Source of the DNA: Castanea sativa
Taxonomy: Eukaryota; Streptophyta; Magnoliopsida; Fagales; Fagaceae
Assembly (NCBI RefSeq): GCF_040712315.1
Contig: NC_134013.1
Coordinates: forward strand, 4,933,001-4,997,000
DNA: 64,000 nt
Direction of reading: 5' to 3'
Below are positions 35,141 to 47,395 of the stretch, in pieces. The first letter of the stretch is position 1, and each line of letters starts with the position of its first letter. Under the pieces are notes generated by a model that made no database searches, was not told where the DNA came from, and was given only the letters and a program-made list of their open reading frames with translations. The position numbers and the translations under genes are program-made.

Positions 35141-36124
35141 GACGCGAGTTTGATACAAAGAAAAATATGGATGCAGCTTTAATACAAGGATGAATATTGG
35201 CACGGCTTCATGGTAAAGACTTTTGATGTGGCTACATTGGAAAGATTCTTAATATGGCTGCGTTGCAAAGACAAGTGTTGATACAGCTTAAATTGCCAAC
35301 ACCAAAGCTAGTACGACTTCAAAGACGAGTACTGACGATAGCATTATTGCCTAGCTGAATATCCTTATGGAAACGTCGTTACAAAGACGAATATCACTAA
35401 AAGATTGTTGATGCAAGAAAAGAATGTAACAACATGAAGGCATACGTTCTTGCAACGTTGCTATCAATGAAATACAAAGTCACCAAATGAAGGCAAACAC
35501 TTCTATGAGAACGTCAGCGTGAAGTTTGATGTCAAAACCCAAAGATCAAGGAAGCTGAGCTGCAAAACAAAAACAAGCAACAACGAAAAAAAAATGTCAG
35601 AAGAAAATCTCATTGCATGTCTAAACAAAGGACAAAAGAAAAAGAAAAAGAAAGAAAAAAAAAATCTTAAAAGCTGGAGAAGAAGACTGAAGGCTAAGAA
35701 TGCCCAAATAAACGAAGCCAATCTCACATCTTATATAGAGAATTTCTGCTAAACTAGCAGACAAAAAAAAAAAAATGAAGAAAGTCAGCAAAAAATAGTT
35801 CTACCAACCGACCAATAAAAAAAAACTTATATTCACATTTCAGAAATGTGAAAATAATTGGAACTGAAAGTCAGATTTTGCAAACTATAATGCACTTAAA
35901 GTTAGAGAAGTCTGCGCTAAATGTTGAAATGAAAGAGCATATTCAGCCATGGAGACAGAAGATAATGACTCATTACCCACATGACAAAGATGACCCAAAG
36001 AATCAACATTCAGCGGCCACCAAAATTTCTTCATCCTGTCAGGGCGGCCACCAGAATTTCTGCATCCTGTTAGGGCGGCCACCACAAAATTAGACAAAAA
36101 AAAAAGCCATAAGTCCAACAAAGA
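35141..36124. other. Degenerate repeat tail and purine-rich spacer in element B
   Basis: It is collinear with 10261-10984. It includes two copies of a CATCCTGTYAGGGCGGCCACCA word near 36030-36085, where element A has one. No gene is seen. Confidence 0.5.
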
Positions 36125-36430
36125 CCCATGACTTTCTCATCCAAATTTGTGAAAATCCAAACCTTATTTCACAAAACTGACACCACAGGAGTCTTCTACA
36201 GCCTTCGATCCACCAAACCTGAAAATTTTAGGCCCAGATACCCGGCCACGCGCCGCCACACACGGCCACAAATTCTCAAGTGACCCGCGGGTTTCTCACT
36301 TAAAACTGTGCAAATCTGTGCACAATTTCACAAAACTGACCACACAGGGCTCTTCAACGGCCTTAGATCTACAAAACCTAAAAATTTTAGGTTCAGAGGC
36401 CAAGCCACGCGCCGCCAGAAGCTCCGACGA
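36125..36430. repeat. About 150-bp GC-rich repeats in element B (two units)
   Basis: These match 10985-11440 of element A with one unit fewer. Confidence 0.65.
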
Positions 36431-37229
36431 AGGCACACGCGCTCCCACGCGCCACCATCATCCTCCACCGCCTACACGCGCCGGACCTTCGTTTCCACGC
36501 GCCTACACGCGCCGGATTATCTTCCCACACGCGCCAATCCGATGACGTCACGGATGATGTCATCAAACCGGTTCGACCCGGAAAACCGACTCGGATCCGG
36601 ACCGCCTAAAAAAAAAAAAAAACTTTTACTTTGACCAAAAAGTCAAAATTTTCAAAACGGACCTGTCGCACTCAATTTTTCGCGTACTTTCCAATTTTGG
36701 AGTCTGTTTCTTCAACCGAGGCTCGAAAATTGCACAACAGTCCAATTTCTAAAAAAATTGACTTTTGCACAAATTTTGACCAAAAGTCAAAATTTTTAAG
36801 ATTGACCTGTCTTGTTCAATTTTTTGCGTACTTTCCAATTTTGGGGTCTATTTATTCATTTGAGAATCTAAAATTGCTCAAATAGTGTGATTCTACAACT
36901 ATTGGCTTTGATGTAAACTTTGACCGAAGATCAAGATGTTCAAGCAAAACTTGTCCTATCAGGTTTTCGCAAAGATTTTGATTTTGAAATCTAGGTATTT
37001 GTTTTGGACTTAGAAACTACACCCGCTTCTCCAAAGTACTAGCGGTGTCCAAAATTTAAGCTCTCAAGATCATAATTTGAGATCAGTCCATTTGGTCTGG
37101 ATTCCCTCAAAATTATCCTCCAGACTTGATCAAGGCTCCCCTTTTAAAAATAGACGAACTCTCACAAGTATGTCTCAAAATTGAAATTACATTGGGTCAC
37201 TACTTCAGTCTATTATTTTCGTCGGTGCC
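36431..37229. other. GC-rich then AT-rich region upstream of the extra ORF (element B)
   Basis: It is collinear with 11441-12300. The CACGCGC-rich start is shorter than in A. No gene is seen. Confidence 0.5.
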
Positions 37230-37412
37230 TACCAGTCTTCAACCTAACATTCCCATTCGGTGCCTACCGTTCCCATCCATCGTTCTCACCAAAAAGTCTT
37301 GTCCGCTATTCTTAACTACCCAGCTACCATTCTTCATCTCTTCGCTATAAATAGGAGGGCCGGATCCGCTAAATCCATCAAGAAAAAAAAAACACATACA
37401 CTGAGTCATGAA
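37230..37412 (+). promoter_or_regulatory. Putative internal promoter of the extra ORF in element B
   Basis: The TATA box TATAAATA (37346-37353) lies 67 bp before ATG 37413. B also has an ATG at 37408 that opens a two-codon frame ending in TGA overlapping the main ATG. Element A lacks it. Confidence 0.5.
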
Positions 37413-38096
37413 ATGAAGATTTGCTTCTTTCAAATTTTCAAATCCTCTTTCTCACAGCCAGTTCTCACTATGGCCTCGGCATTCTCAATACCTAGCAACC
37501 AAGATCGCTTCATGATCAGTTTGAAATCAACCCCTTCATGGTTCAGTAGTAACCCTTCTCACAACATCATCACTGTTTTAGGATTCAAACAAATTTTGTT
37601 TCCTCACATAATGACCACGTTTGTTCATAGAGTTATTCATAACAAGGTCTGCATCGACCTTCCATGCCTCCGTGGAATTGGTTGGCCAGGAAATCCAAGT
37701 CCAGCAGAGACACCTGTTCCTAAAAACAGGGCTTCCGTAGTCTCTCTTCAACTGTTTGGTCTCCCATTAGAAGCAGTGGTTCGGAACAAACAGCAGCTTG
37801 GTTGGTCTCTAAAACTAGGATCACAAGTTAGCTCCATCTTTCATTTGTTGTGCTTTCCCAACAAAGTTGCATCAGGTGAAGATGGTAAAAAATGTTGGGG
37901 TATCCTACAAATTGTCTCCCATCCAACACTTGTGATGACCTCCAAGGTACCAGCTCATCAGAAATTAGTCTTTGGTGTTGGTGAATGGTCACCAAAGCCT
38001 CATCCCATGTTTCCACCATCATGGGGTCCAAAGGTCATCATTGTTGATACCACAAAACACACTTTCTGGAATTACTCCAACTTAAGATCAGCTTGA
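37413..38096 (+). CDS. Extra ORF between pol and 3' LTR, unknown function (element B)
   Basis: This is a 227-codon frame, the counterpart of 12527-13210 in element A, with identical length and about 93% identity by eye. In-frame codons continue upstream to 37260, but the TATA box at 37346 lies within that stretch, so ATG 37413 is preferred. It survives with no stop although gag-pol of the same copy has about ten. The product is not recognised. It is rich in Ser, Pro and Lys, with conserved LFPHIMTTFVHR and GEWSPKPHPMFPPSWGPK segments. Confidence 0.6.
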   Translation: MKICFFQIFKSSFSQPVLTMASAFSIPSNQDRFMISLKSTPSWFSSNPSHNIITVLGFKQILFPHIMTTFVHRVIHNKVCIDLPCLRGIGWPGNPSPAETPVPKNRASVVSLQLFGLPLEAVVRNKQQLGWSLKLGSQVSSIFHLLCFPNKVASGEDGKKCWGILQIVSHPTLVMTSKVPAHQKLVFGVGEWSPKPHPMFPPSWGPKVIIVDTTKHTFWNYSNLRSA

Positions 38097-38857
38097 AGAA
38101 TTTCAGAAAATATACTTCTGAAATTACTTCAACTTAATGTCCGTCAGTATGGTCCAGTCACACATGCGCATTCAATGACTTGCTGTCGGACCTCATTCAG
38201 CATGCAGCCAGTCCCACATCTGAAGGTGTACTTCCCAGAGGCATCTACGCCAGAAAGTCCCCAACATGCAGGGTCAGGGCCATGGTGTCGTATGTCTCAC
38301 CCATTCACTTTGCTTCATCACCATCTTTTTCACCATCAACAACAACATGCCCAGAATCCCTTTTGAAATTACCTCAACTTAACCAGAGTGATGTGATAAC
38401 ACAAGCACATTCAACCACACTCCCACATGTTCTCTTTGTAATCCGAAGTATACCCTTTAGATATAACTTCACCAGAAGTCCTTAAAAATAAGAGGCTAGC
38501 TCCAGAGCTCTGCATGCTGTACCCAGCCAACATTCTCACCTCTTCTCCATCTTCAACACCCTGTGATCGCCACCAACGATCCAAAATACTTTTTTGAAAT
38601 TACTTTGACTTAACCTCTACTGAGAAAGCTCGGTCACACGAGCACATTCAAATACTGGCAAACCCCTTCTCGGTCTCATCAAAGCCTTTCATATGGGTGG
38701 GTCTACTCTTTTGCAATTACTTCATCCTGTTAAAAGCTCCACCACCTTCAACTATTTCACTAGAAGAGTCAAGTATAAAAAGATCCATTTTCTTTCAAGA
38801 CTCATTCATTCACCACACTCCAAAACTGTGTGCATGAACGAGTCTCGAGGGGGCATT
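38097..38857. repeat. Degenerate repeats and polypurine tract before 3' LTR (element B)
   Basis: The CTTCTGAAATTACTTCAACTTAA-like motif recurs as in element A (near 38115, 38361 and 38589). The polypurine tract GAGGGGG then CATT ends at 38857. Confidence 0.6.
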
Positions 38858-39801
38858 TGTAGAGAGGGAAAATTCCCGACCTATCACAAGCTGACACATC
38901 ATACTACCAAGTCCACAAAATATAACCAATTACAAAGCGCCACGTATTGCTGCTAGGTTTTGCCATCACTATTCAGATTCCAATAGAAATTTGCCAAGTG
39001 TCATTGAAATAATGGCATGAAACTGCATCAGCATGTGTAAGCGATGACACAAGCAGCCCTGCACGTGTAAGCGATGGCACAAACAATCCAGCACGTGTAA
39101 GCGATGACATAAGCGGACCAATCAGGCTGTGACAAGTGTCACCAATCAGACTCCGCCACGTGTCGCTCACCCACCCCTAAACTCCTATAAATAGAAGCAT
39201 TCCTAAGACATTAGGAGGACAGAGAAAAGGAAGAAGATATCTTGAGTTCAGAAACCCAGAAGCTCTGCTAGGATCAAACCCCAAAGCCTTCAAGAATTTC
39301 AAGAACTTCAACCTCGAATACAAACAACATTCGAAGCAAAATCATCCAAACTACTCGTCCAGATCTCAAAGTTCACTGGAATCAAACTCAAAAGCCTCCA
39401 GAAACCTCAACAAACCATAAATCAATGAAGCTCTACGGAATCAAGCCTCTAAAGCACCGAAGAATTTCCACCACAAACCTTCAAACACGAAGAACATATG
39501 AAGAACACGAAGAACACGAAGAACAAAGAATTTCTAACAAGCTCATAGCCAGAGATTCATTGTAATTCCGTTTCAAAGATCTTCGATCCATTCCTCAGCT
39601 AAATTGAAGAATATCTTATGTTCAAATTAAAATCACATTACCACAATTCCAATCAATAAATCTTTCAAGGAGATCGAATCAGAGGATCACTCTTTTGTAG
39701 TTACAGAGAATTGTACCACATATTTTTCAATACAAATTCGTATTTGTGAAACTATTTTACTTGTTTGATTTATTTCGAACTAAGAAATTTAGTCGTCTAC
39801 A
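38858..39801 (+). repeat. 3' LTR of element B
   Basis: It is 944 bp with a TATA box near 39187-39194 pointing into the 3' fragment of EF2. It differs from the 5' LTR by roughly 25 substitutions and a 9-bp indel in the GAAGAACAC run. Confidence 0.95.
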
Positions 39802-40044
39802 CCCCCAACTAATGAAAAGCAATTACGGGATACATTCCAAAAATACGATAGTAATGGTGACGGTCTTCTCAGCAAGGCAGATTTGGAGAATGCCTTCAAA
39901 TCCCTCGGCTCACACATGCCCAACTGGAGAGCTCGCCGTGCACTGAACCATGCTGATGCCAACGGAGACAAATTCATTAGCCCGGAGGAGCTCAACGAGG
40001 TTGTAAAATACGCTGCCAAACATGGATATGTCCTTGAAAAATAA
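39802..40044 (+). pseudogene. EF2, 3' fragment (both EF loops)
   Basis: Coding resumes with PPTNEKQLRD and runs to the stop at 40042-40044. It holds EF loop 1 (DSNGDGLLSKAD) and loop 2 (DANGDKFISPEE), with no stop of its own. The first ATG in the flank (in CTAATGAAAAG) is out of frame, so read-through from the LTR would not easily give an EF-hand protein. Confidence 0.9.
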
Positions 40045-40612
40045 TGTGTACGTGCGTGCTTGTATCATAGTGTCTGATACATCATGTTACACCAAGTATG
40101 CTATGTATGTAAAAAGTAAGCTATGTAAGTAATTATCCTCCGCAAGTTTCAGCTTCTCTTCTATGATGTAGAATCTGATTGCGGCCTGATCCTTAGAGAA
40201 TGCAGTGCTTGTATGATTTATGAATCTAATGTATTTCCTAATGTTTTTGTTCCGGTCCCCCCCACACCTCCCCCCTGTGGGCACAATTTTATCATCTCAC
40301 ATACTAGTAGGTCTTACTTATTTAAATTTCAGATTTTTCTTTCTAACGAAAATATTGAATCATTTCGGCTAGTTTAGTTCTCAATCCAAATTTAGCCAAC
40401 TAGGAGAAATTCAAAGACCATAAAAGGAAAATAAAAATTAAGATAATTGAAGCGTTGGGGGAGAATAGACACCAATGTTTCAGTAATTACCAGCCTAGGG
40501 ATGGCAAAATTTTCTGACCATGTACCTCCTTGTCCCACGTTGACTACAATTCCAAGAAGTAGTATGTGTCTACTGCCTATCATGGATGCAATTGTGTTTA
40601 TCTTTATGTACA
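40045..40612. other. 3' flank of EF2
   Basis: It is collinear with 18660-19258. No gene is seen. Confidence 0.7.
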
Positions 40613-40875
40613 CTAGTTACAGAACTGTGCGATGCGCACAAAAATTTGACATGATTATTTTTTATGGGGTAATTATTAGATTGTATATTTTTAAAAGTTC
40701 AATATGTGTTATTTGAAATTATATTTTAAATTAGAAGGTTTTTGTAGTCATGTATTATATACAGTGAGATATGTATGAAAACACAATTTAATAAAAATTT
40801 TTTTTTAAAAATTGATAGTGTGAGAACTATTAGACTAAGTTGTAATTATGTATACTTTGTTTATTACTATACAGA
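40613..40875 (-). mobile_element. Second Helitron (minus strand), unit 2
   Basis: The minus-strand 3' end keeps CTAG after a hairpin (TGCGCATCGCACA). It lies between host A and T. Confidence 0.65.
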
Positions 40876-40924
40876 TGTATGCGATTCAACTCTTATAGGT
40901 ATTTTTTTCTCCAAAACATAGATT

Positions 40925-42358
40925 TACATCTCTTTCTTCCTCACAATTGAAATTAAGTGAAAAAGTAAATAAAGATAATTATGCAATAAATCATCATCAA
41001 TAAATCATATATCATAAAGTGGAATTACAAAATAAAATAAAATGCAAAAAGAAAAAATTCCTTAAGTATCTATACATAAAAACATTAATAGCATAATGAT
41101 GTTGTAGAGTAAATTATATTTTATCTTATTCTCTTTTTGGCATTTTCAGTAATGATGATCAACTAAGCAAAGTAAAACCTTAACAAGAAAGTTTAGATTT
41201 ACTAAAAATTTGATGGTAAAGATACTAATTATTTGTAATAAAATGACCAAAATAAAAATAACAAAAAGTCAAGAAACTTATAGCAAAATGCTTTCTATAC
41301 AAAGTTCCAGTAGGAGGGAGACTAATAGGCCCTCCACTTTCTTCAAGAGACATGATATTATAAAAGACCATACATCTTTTGCCTACACTTTTCTCTTTCT
41401 CAAATTCACATTTCCAAAGAAGTATATAAAGCTAAAAATATTGTGAATACATTTCTGTTTAATGAAAGTTTATTGGTAGGCACATTCAAATTCGTAGCGA
41501 TGTATAAACTCAAATTTCTATTTAAAAAAGAACTACATATTAAACCAAACCAAAATTCAACAAAAACTATAAGAGTGATTTGTGATGAGAAATTTAAAAA
41601 TTACAACACAAAAAATTGAATAAAAAACCATCAACCAAAATTAAAACTATAAGAAAGAACAGAAATTGAGAGAGAGAGAGAGTACTCATAGTTTTTGTGT
41701 GGAAAAAATATGAATTGAATGAAATAAATAATATCAAATTTATACAAGATAAGATAGGGAGAAGAAGAGTCAAAATATAAGAAAGGAAATGATGAAAAAA
41801 GTTTAATGGTAAAGTAAAGAGTAGTAAAGAGATAAAGAAGCAAAGAGAGGAGAAAGGTTGGAAGAAGAGAAGAAGAGAAGAAGAGCTTCATTTATTTATT
41901 TTAAGAATAGGAAGATGAAAAGTTTAATAATTCAATTTTAACAATTACTTGAAATTAGAAAGAAAAAAGCGAAAAGTTGAAATTTATTTGGGTAGTTGAA
42001 TATGATCAAACATTTGCATCTAATGAATAGTAACATTTGTTATGAATAGTCAAACATGTGTATATATCTACTAAAAAGATAGTGAATTATTCAATTTTAA
42101 CAATTATTTGATATTAGAAAGAAGAAAATGAAAAGTTAAAATCAATTTGAGTAGCTGAATAGTCAAATATTTGCATTTAAAACAAATGAATAGTGACATG
42201 TTGAATTGTAATGGAGTGCATTAACAGGTTTGTTCATGAACTATATTTAATTATTTTATATAAAAAAAATAGAAAAACTATTAAGGAATTTTTTTTTTTA
42301 AAGTATGACATAGCTGATAAGTTGGCTTAACAAGATATATATATATTTATAGATTGTG
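40925..42358. repeat. Spacer Y1 (AT-rich, between EF2 and EF3)
   Basis: It is collinear with 62525-64000, which is Y2 cut by the window end. It includes an AG microsatellite (about 41670-41682) and two degenerate direct copies of a roughly 110-bp segment (about 41932-42040 and 42091-42200) containing CAATTTTAACAATTA and GAATAGTRACAT. It replaces the TIR element found between other units. No gene is seen. Confidence 0.75.
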
Positions 42359-44534
42359 TACTCCCTTTTAAAATTGTGTTAAAAAAAATGATTTTAGTCA
42401 ATGTGGTAATTAATATGTGTATTATAAGTATGTAATAAAGAATGAATAATTAGTACCTTATGTGTGGATCTTATTCTTCTTCATTCTCTCTTTATTTTTT
42501 TGGGGGTGCAAGAATGTTTCTTTTTAACTGCCTTATTTAATAGATATAAAAGTTACAAATATCAAAATATTCGAGTCCATCTTCCTTAAATAGAAAAGAA
42601 AAGGACCCGCATTAATGGATGGAATCTGATTCAAACCAATCTTCTTGGAGACTTACGAAATACGAGGGCAATCGCATATCTCGACCTACGAAACAGGATA
42701 AATTCACTTGCTTTTTTCGTGTTATATTTAGAATCTGAGTCATGAGGTACTATTCCTTTACAGGAAATTGAAGGAAACTGGCTGTTAAAAAAGAAGCAAT
42801 CTGTTACTTTCTAAGAAGTAATTCTTGTAGCCACAAGTATCATGATAATTTAGCAAGCAAAGATGCTCTGTGACCAACCCCACTTGCCATGGTAGACTGG
42901 ACTGTGGTCAGTTAGAAGTTTGAACCAAGTCAAAGAAACATATAAAGATGGAAAGGTATACAGTACTTTACTATAGATCCCACACACCAAATAATGCCAA
43001 AAACAAGTTCTTATTTGAAAATGACTGTTGAAGACGTTATGGTTATGGATCACACGTAGGAGTAGCGATATTTGGAAAAATTTTTAAGTACTCTTAGAAT
43101 ATAGATAAACAATATTTTATATTTTCATATTCATTGTTGACCCCACCATAAATTTAATAAATAAACCCTAATGTAAATGTGAGAGAAATGAGAATCGTTT
43201 TCCATATTTTGAGAAGACTTAAGATTTTTTTTTTTTTTTTTTATACAAGATAGAATTTCTATTCTAACCTAATCTAAGTGTATATGTGTGTGAAACTCCT
43301 TCCTAGAGATTTAAACCTCGGCCCTTGTCCCCTCACACCCCACAAGCATTTTATACTTGTAAAGTGATCACCACACCAAGGAAAAAAGGTGGTAAAGCAA
43401 AAAATAAACATGACACGACACAACACAATTTTTGACATGACTAGTAAACATGACACGACACAATTTTTTTTTTTGTCATGTCATGTGTAATGCTTGATCA
43501 TATTTAATGCTTCCCGACAGTAACTCTTTTTTCCTAACTAGGAGAGTTTATGCTGAGGAAATCAGATCAGAAGATCAGATAGTGAAGAATAAAAGAAAGG
43601 ATGTTAAAGCAAGAATGGAAAAGCAAAAGGCACGCTAAATAATTCTATCCTCAACAAAGTGTTGTGCATTATTTGGGGTATCTTCTGGCGTGCAATTCAA
43701 AGCTAATCTGGTGTAATGAGATTCCTTATAATGTCTAAGTGGTTGAGTTGCTGTTGTTGTAAATGTTGAACTCTTAAGCTTGCTGATTGAGTCTTATGTT
43801 TATGGACTCTAGCAAAGACGTTGAGATGTACATCTAACATGTTAGTGTTTAAAAAGTCATCCGGAAAATATTTCACCATATTTCCTTGTATATATATCAC
43901 CTAGATTAACAATTACCAAGCAGTCATGTTTTCTCTTTTTCTTTTCTATGAAAGGGAAAAAAAAAAAAAAAAAACCACCACCCACCACAAAATTACAACA
44001 GCTTCAAAAAGATATTTCAAGGAAATTTTTTATGATCCTAGCTAATATATTTTAGGAAACATGGACACAAACACGAGTATGATACAGTGACACAAGTAAT
44101 TTATGAAAATTATAATATAAGAGTTGATACGACACTGATAAAATATGAATACAACTATAGATAAAATATCATTATGATGCTGGTATGACATAGGTAGATA
44201 TCCTAAATGAAGTGTCTGTACTTCCTAGAATATATCATAAGTATTCTACTTTAGAAAATATTGTATATATTTTGTTTTGTTGTTTCCAACAAAATTGGTG
44301 ATAGATTCAAATGGAAAACCATTATATTTATACCTCTAGCTAGGCTCTCGAATCATACACAGTGAAACAAGTAGAAGGTGTTACAGGTACTGATAAGGAT
44401 CCGATCCCTTTAACGTACAAGACTCTTCCTTTTGAAGTTAACTTTGAATGTTATAATCTCACCCTAACATGGTGTTAATTTGTTTTTTTTTTTGAAAAGA
44501 ACATGGTGTTAATTTAACCATAGACCAAGGTCTC
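42359..44534. repeat. Unit 3 upstream flank (divergent)
   Basis: The sequence is collinear with other upstream flanks but shorter. Empty sites remain for the element C/D insertion (near 42393-42412), the Helitron (42537/42538) and the Tourist MITE (43636-43638), and the roughly 630-bp block seen at 17226-17860 is absent (near 44085). It has a private SINE (43225-43381) and direct AACATGACACGACACAA words at about 43408 and 43447. No gene is seen. Confidence 0.75.
43225..43381 (-). mobile_element. SINE on the minus strand, unit 3 only
   Basis: Read on the minus strand it starts CCTTGGTGTGGTGATC, with an A box TGGTGTGGTGA (43378-43368) and a degenerate B box GGTTTAAATCTC (43317-43306), and ends in an 18-base A tail (T run 43225-43242). 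It has no counterpart in units 1, 2 and 4. Confidence 0.6.
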
Positions 44535-44541
44535 TATATAA
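44535..44541 (+). promoter_or_regulatory. TATA box of EF3
   Basis: TATATAA is conserved as in the other copies. It is only 5 bases before the upstream ATG 44547. Confidence 0.65.
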
Positions 44542-44648
44542 TCCCCATGCTTGAATACTCCCAAAACATACCGCAAAAGCAGCCCTCTAAACTACTTAAT
44601 TGTCTCACAGCTACAGCTACCTATTTCCCAAATTCCCTTTTTGACAGC

Positions 44649-44936
44649 ATGGGACGTATACCTTTTAATGCAGTGGCCAACTACAAGCCTTTGCCCCCAA
44701 CTAATGAAAAGCAATTACGGGATACATTCCAAAAATACGATAGTAACGGTGACGGTCTTCTCAGCAAGGCAGATTTGGAGAATGCCTTCAAATCCCTCGG
44801 CTCACACATGCCCAACTGGAGAGCTCGCCGTGCACTGAACCATGCTGATGCCAACGGAGACAAATTCATTAGCCCGGAGGAGCTCAACGAGGTTGTAAAA
44901 TACGCTGCCAAACATGGATATGTCCTTGAAAAATAA
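44649..44936 (+). CDS. EF3: small two-EF-hand calcium-binding protein
   Basis: This is an intact 95-residue protein (MGRIPFNAVANYK...) with EF loop 1 at 31-42 (DSNGDGLLSKAD; position 12 is Asp, not Glu) and loop 2 at 67-78 (DANGDKFISPEE). Position 12 Asp instead of Glu is a known variant that tends to favour weaker calcium or magnesium binding. EF1 has Glu there. The upstream in-frame ATG 44547 would give 129 residues but lies too close to the TATA box. The coding sequence looks identical to EF4 at the nucleotide level, although the flanks differ. Confidence 0.87.
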   Translation: MGRIPFNAVANYKPLPPTNEKQLRDTFQKYDSNGDGLLSKADLENAFKSLGSHMPNWRARRALNHADANGDKFISPEELNEVVKYAAKHGYVLEK

Positions 44937-45505
44937 TGTGTACGTGCGTGCTTGAATCATAGTGTCTGATACATCATGTTACACCAAGTATGCTATGTAT
45001 GTAAAAAGTAAGCTATGTAAGTAATTATCCTCCGCAAGTTTCAGCTTCTCTTCTATGATGTAGAATCTGATTGCGGCCTGATCCTTAGAGGATGCAGTGC
45101 TTGTATGATTTATGAATCTAATGTATTTCCTAATGTTTTTGTTCCGGTCCCCCCCACACCTCCCCCACTGTGGGGACAATTTTATCATCTCACATACTAG
45201 TAGGTCTTACTTATTAAAATTTCAGATTTTTCTTTCTAACGAAAATATTGAATCATTTCGGCTAGTTTAGTTCTCAATCCAAATTTAGCCAACTAGGAGA
45301 AATTCAAAGACCATAAAAGGAAAATAAAAATTAAGATAATAAAAGTGTTGGGGGTGCATAGACACCAATGTTTCAGTAATTACCAGCCTAGGGATGGCAA
45401 AATTTTCCGACCATGTACCTTCTTGTCCCACGTTGACTACAATTCCAAGAAGTAGTATGTGTCTACTGCCTATCATGGATGCAATTGTGTTTATCTTTAT
45501 ATACA
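44937..45505. other. 3' flank of EF3
   Basis: It is collinear with the flanks of the other copies. No gene is seen. Confidence 0.7.
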
Positions 45506-45779
45506 TTAGTCGCAGACCTGCGCAATGCGCATAAAAATTTGATATAATTCTTTTTTATTGGGTAATTATTGAATTAGTATATTAGATTGTATATTTTTAA
45601 AAGTTCAATATGTGTTATTTGAAATTATATTTTAAATTAGAAGGTTTTTCTAGTCATGTATTATATATAGTGAGATATGTATGAAAACACAATTTAATAA
45701 ATTTTTTTTTTTAAATTGATAGTGTGAGAACTATTAGACTAAGTTGTAATTATGTATACTTTGTTTATTACCATACAGA
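45506..45779 (-). mobile_element. Second Helitron (minus strand), unit 3
   Basis: It has TCTGTATGG at its minus-strand 5' end and a TGCGC...GCGCA hairpin near the other end. The host junction is A/T. Confidence 0.62.
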
Positions 45780-45899
45780 TGTATGCAATTCAACTCTTAT
45801 AGGTATTTTTTTCTCCAAAACATAGATTCAACTATAACCCATTAGGATCAAACCTACTTTATCGACAACTTTACCAGAATACCATTCATAGATAATTTA

Positions 45900-47064
45900 G
45901 GGTCTGTTTGGATTTTGTGTTTCCATCATCCATAACTTTGTTTCCATCACTCATAACTCATAAATCAATTATCTAATTTTTGAGTAATGAGTTATGGAAA
46001 CTGAAAACACATTTTAAGTGTTTTGAGTTTCTAAAACTCTGCTTTTAATGACATTTTCATAATTAAACACACACCGAGAGACCCACCAGCCGCAACTTTT
46101 GACTCACTCTCCTTTTTCTTTTCCTTTCTTCTCCACTTTTCTTTCTTCTTTCTCTGTTCTTCAGTTCATTCTTTCTTTTTCTTTTTTTTTCTTCCTTTTC
46201 GCCAATATCACTCAGTTCGTTCTTTCTTTCTTTTTCTTTTTCTTTTTCTTCCTTTTCGCCAATATCACTCAGTTTGTTCTTTCTTTCTTTTTCTTTTTTC
46301 CTTCCTTTTCGCCTTTCTCATCTCAATTCTTTTTTTTTTTTTTCACCTTTCTCATCTCAGACCCATAAAAAAAAAATCAAGAAACAAGGTTGAAGGGCCG
46401 ATCTAATCGTGGTAGAGTCAGTGGCCGATCTACGACGGAGACAGTGGCAAAGTCACCATCTTCGGCGCCGATCTGATCGTTGGATGATTCTTGTGATGCT
46501 GATTGTGATCGTTAGATTACTGATCTTGATGTTTCCTTCTCATCGTTGGTTTTTTTTGTGTGTGTGGGTTTGGTGGCTGTGGTGGTGGTGGTGGTGGTGG
46601 TGGGATGGTGGCTATAGTGGTGGTTTGGTTTGTTTTTTTTTGCTTGTTTCTGAGTTTGGTTATGACTGTGGGTTGCGGTTGAAATGGTGGTTTCATAGCT
46701 GTGGTTGTGGTCGCCGTGGTTTTGGTGGTTGTGGCTGTGTTACCACCTTCACCGTTGCCATCGCCGTCGAGAGATGGGAGAGAGGAGAGCACTGAGAGAT
46801 GAAAGAAACGTTGAGCAAGAGGCAGAGAAAGATGAGCTAGGGGAAAAAAAAAAAAAAAAAAAAAAGAGAAAAGGAAATGACATTAGGTCAGTGTGTGGGT
46901 CCCATTTTTTTTTGGTTGAAAACATAATTGAGTGATGGTTCCAAATGGGTGGGGTGTAGGGAGTTGGGGTATTTTAAGTGATGAGTAATGAGTGACGAGT
47001 GACGAGTGACGGAAATTTAGTGAGGAGTGAAGAGTGATAAAAAAAAAAAAATTCCAAACAGGCC
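45900..47064. mobile_element. Non-autonomous TIR element X3
   Basis: The left end is GGGTCTGTTTGGATT and the right end AATTCCAAACAGGCC. It has the same interior as X2 with a shorter CT tract. It contains the empty GGATG site (46482-46486) of element A. Confidence 0.75.
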
Positions 47065-47290
47065 ATTCTCTTCCACTAGGATCACTACTAACCAAAAGGT
47101 TTGAATATCAATCAAGAAAAAGGTTGCAACTTGCAAATGCTCCCTATCCGAATAATTTAAAGATATGTGCTGACTTGCAATAGGAAACTTAATTTATGAG
47201 AAGGATGATAAATAAGAAGTATAAAAATTAGAAAAAAAAAAAAAAAAAACCTGAGCTAAAGACTAGAGTTTATATGTATACGTGTGTGTA

Positions 47291-47345
<55 letters not shown>

Positions 47346-47390
47346 CGTACTCCCTTTTAAAATTGTGTTAAAAAAAACAATTTAGTCAAT
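47065..47390. repeat. Unit 4 upstream flank, left part, with long AT microsatellite
   Basis: It is collinear with 20909-21205. It carries a pure TA tract of about 50 bp at 47292-47342. Confidence 0.75.
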
Positions 47391-47395
47391 GTAGT

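Larger units (their letters stand above)
25238..39801 (+). mobile_element. Element B: complete Tat-lineage LTR retrotransposon inside EF2
   Basis: This 14.56-kb element is of the same family as A, with LTRs at 25238-26172 (935 bp) and 38858-39801 (944 bp). It interrupts a run of C in the EF2 coding sequence. The left flank ends GCCCC and the right begins CCCCC, compatible with a 4-bp CCCC duplication or a 5-bp one with one change. The intact genes EF3 and EF4 show the empty site. The LTRs differ at roughly 25 sites by eye, so B is older than A. Gag-pol carries many stops and one deletion, but the extra sense ORF is open. Confidence 0.96.

Noticed and set aside
37260..37412. 51-codon N-terminal extension of the extra ORF in element B
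   Set aside because: It crosses the TATA box and is not reproduced as a coding start in element A.
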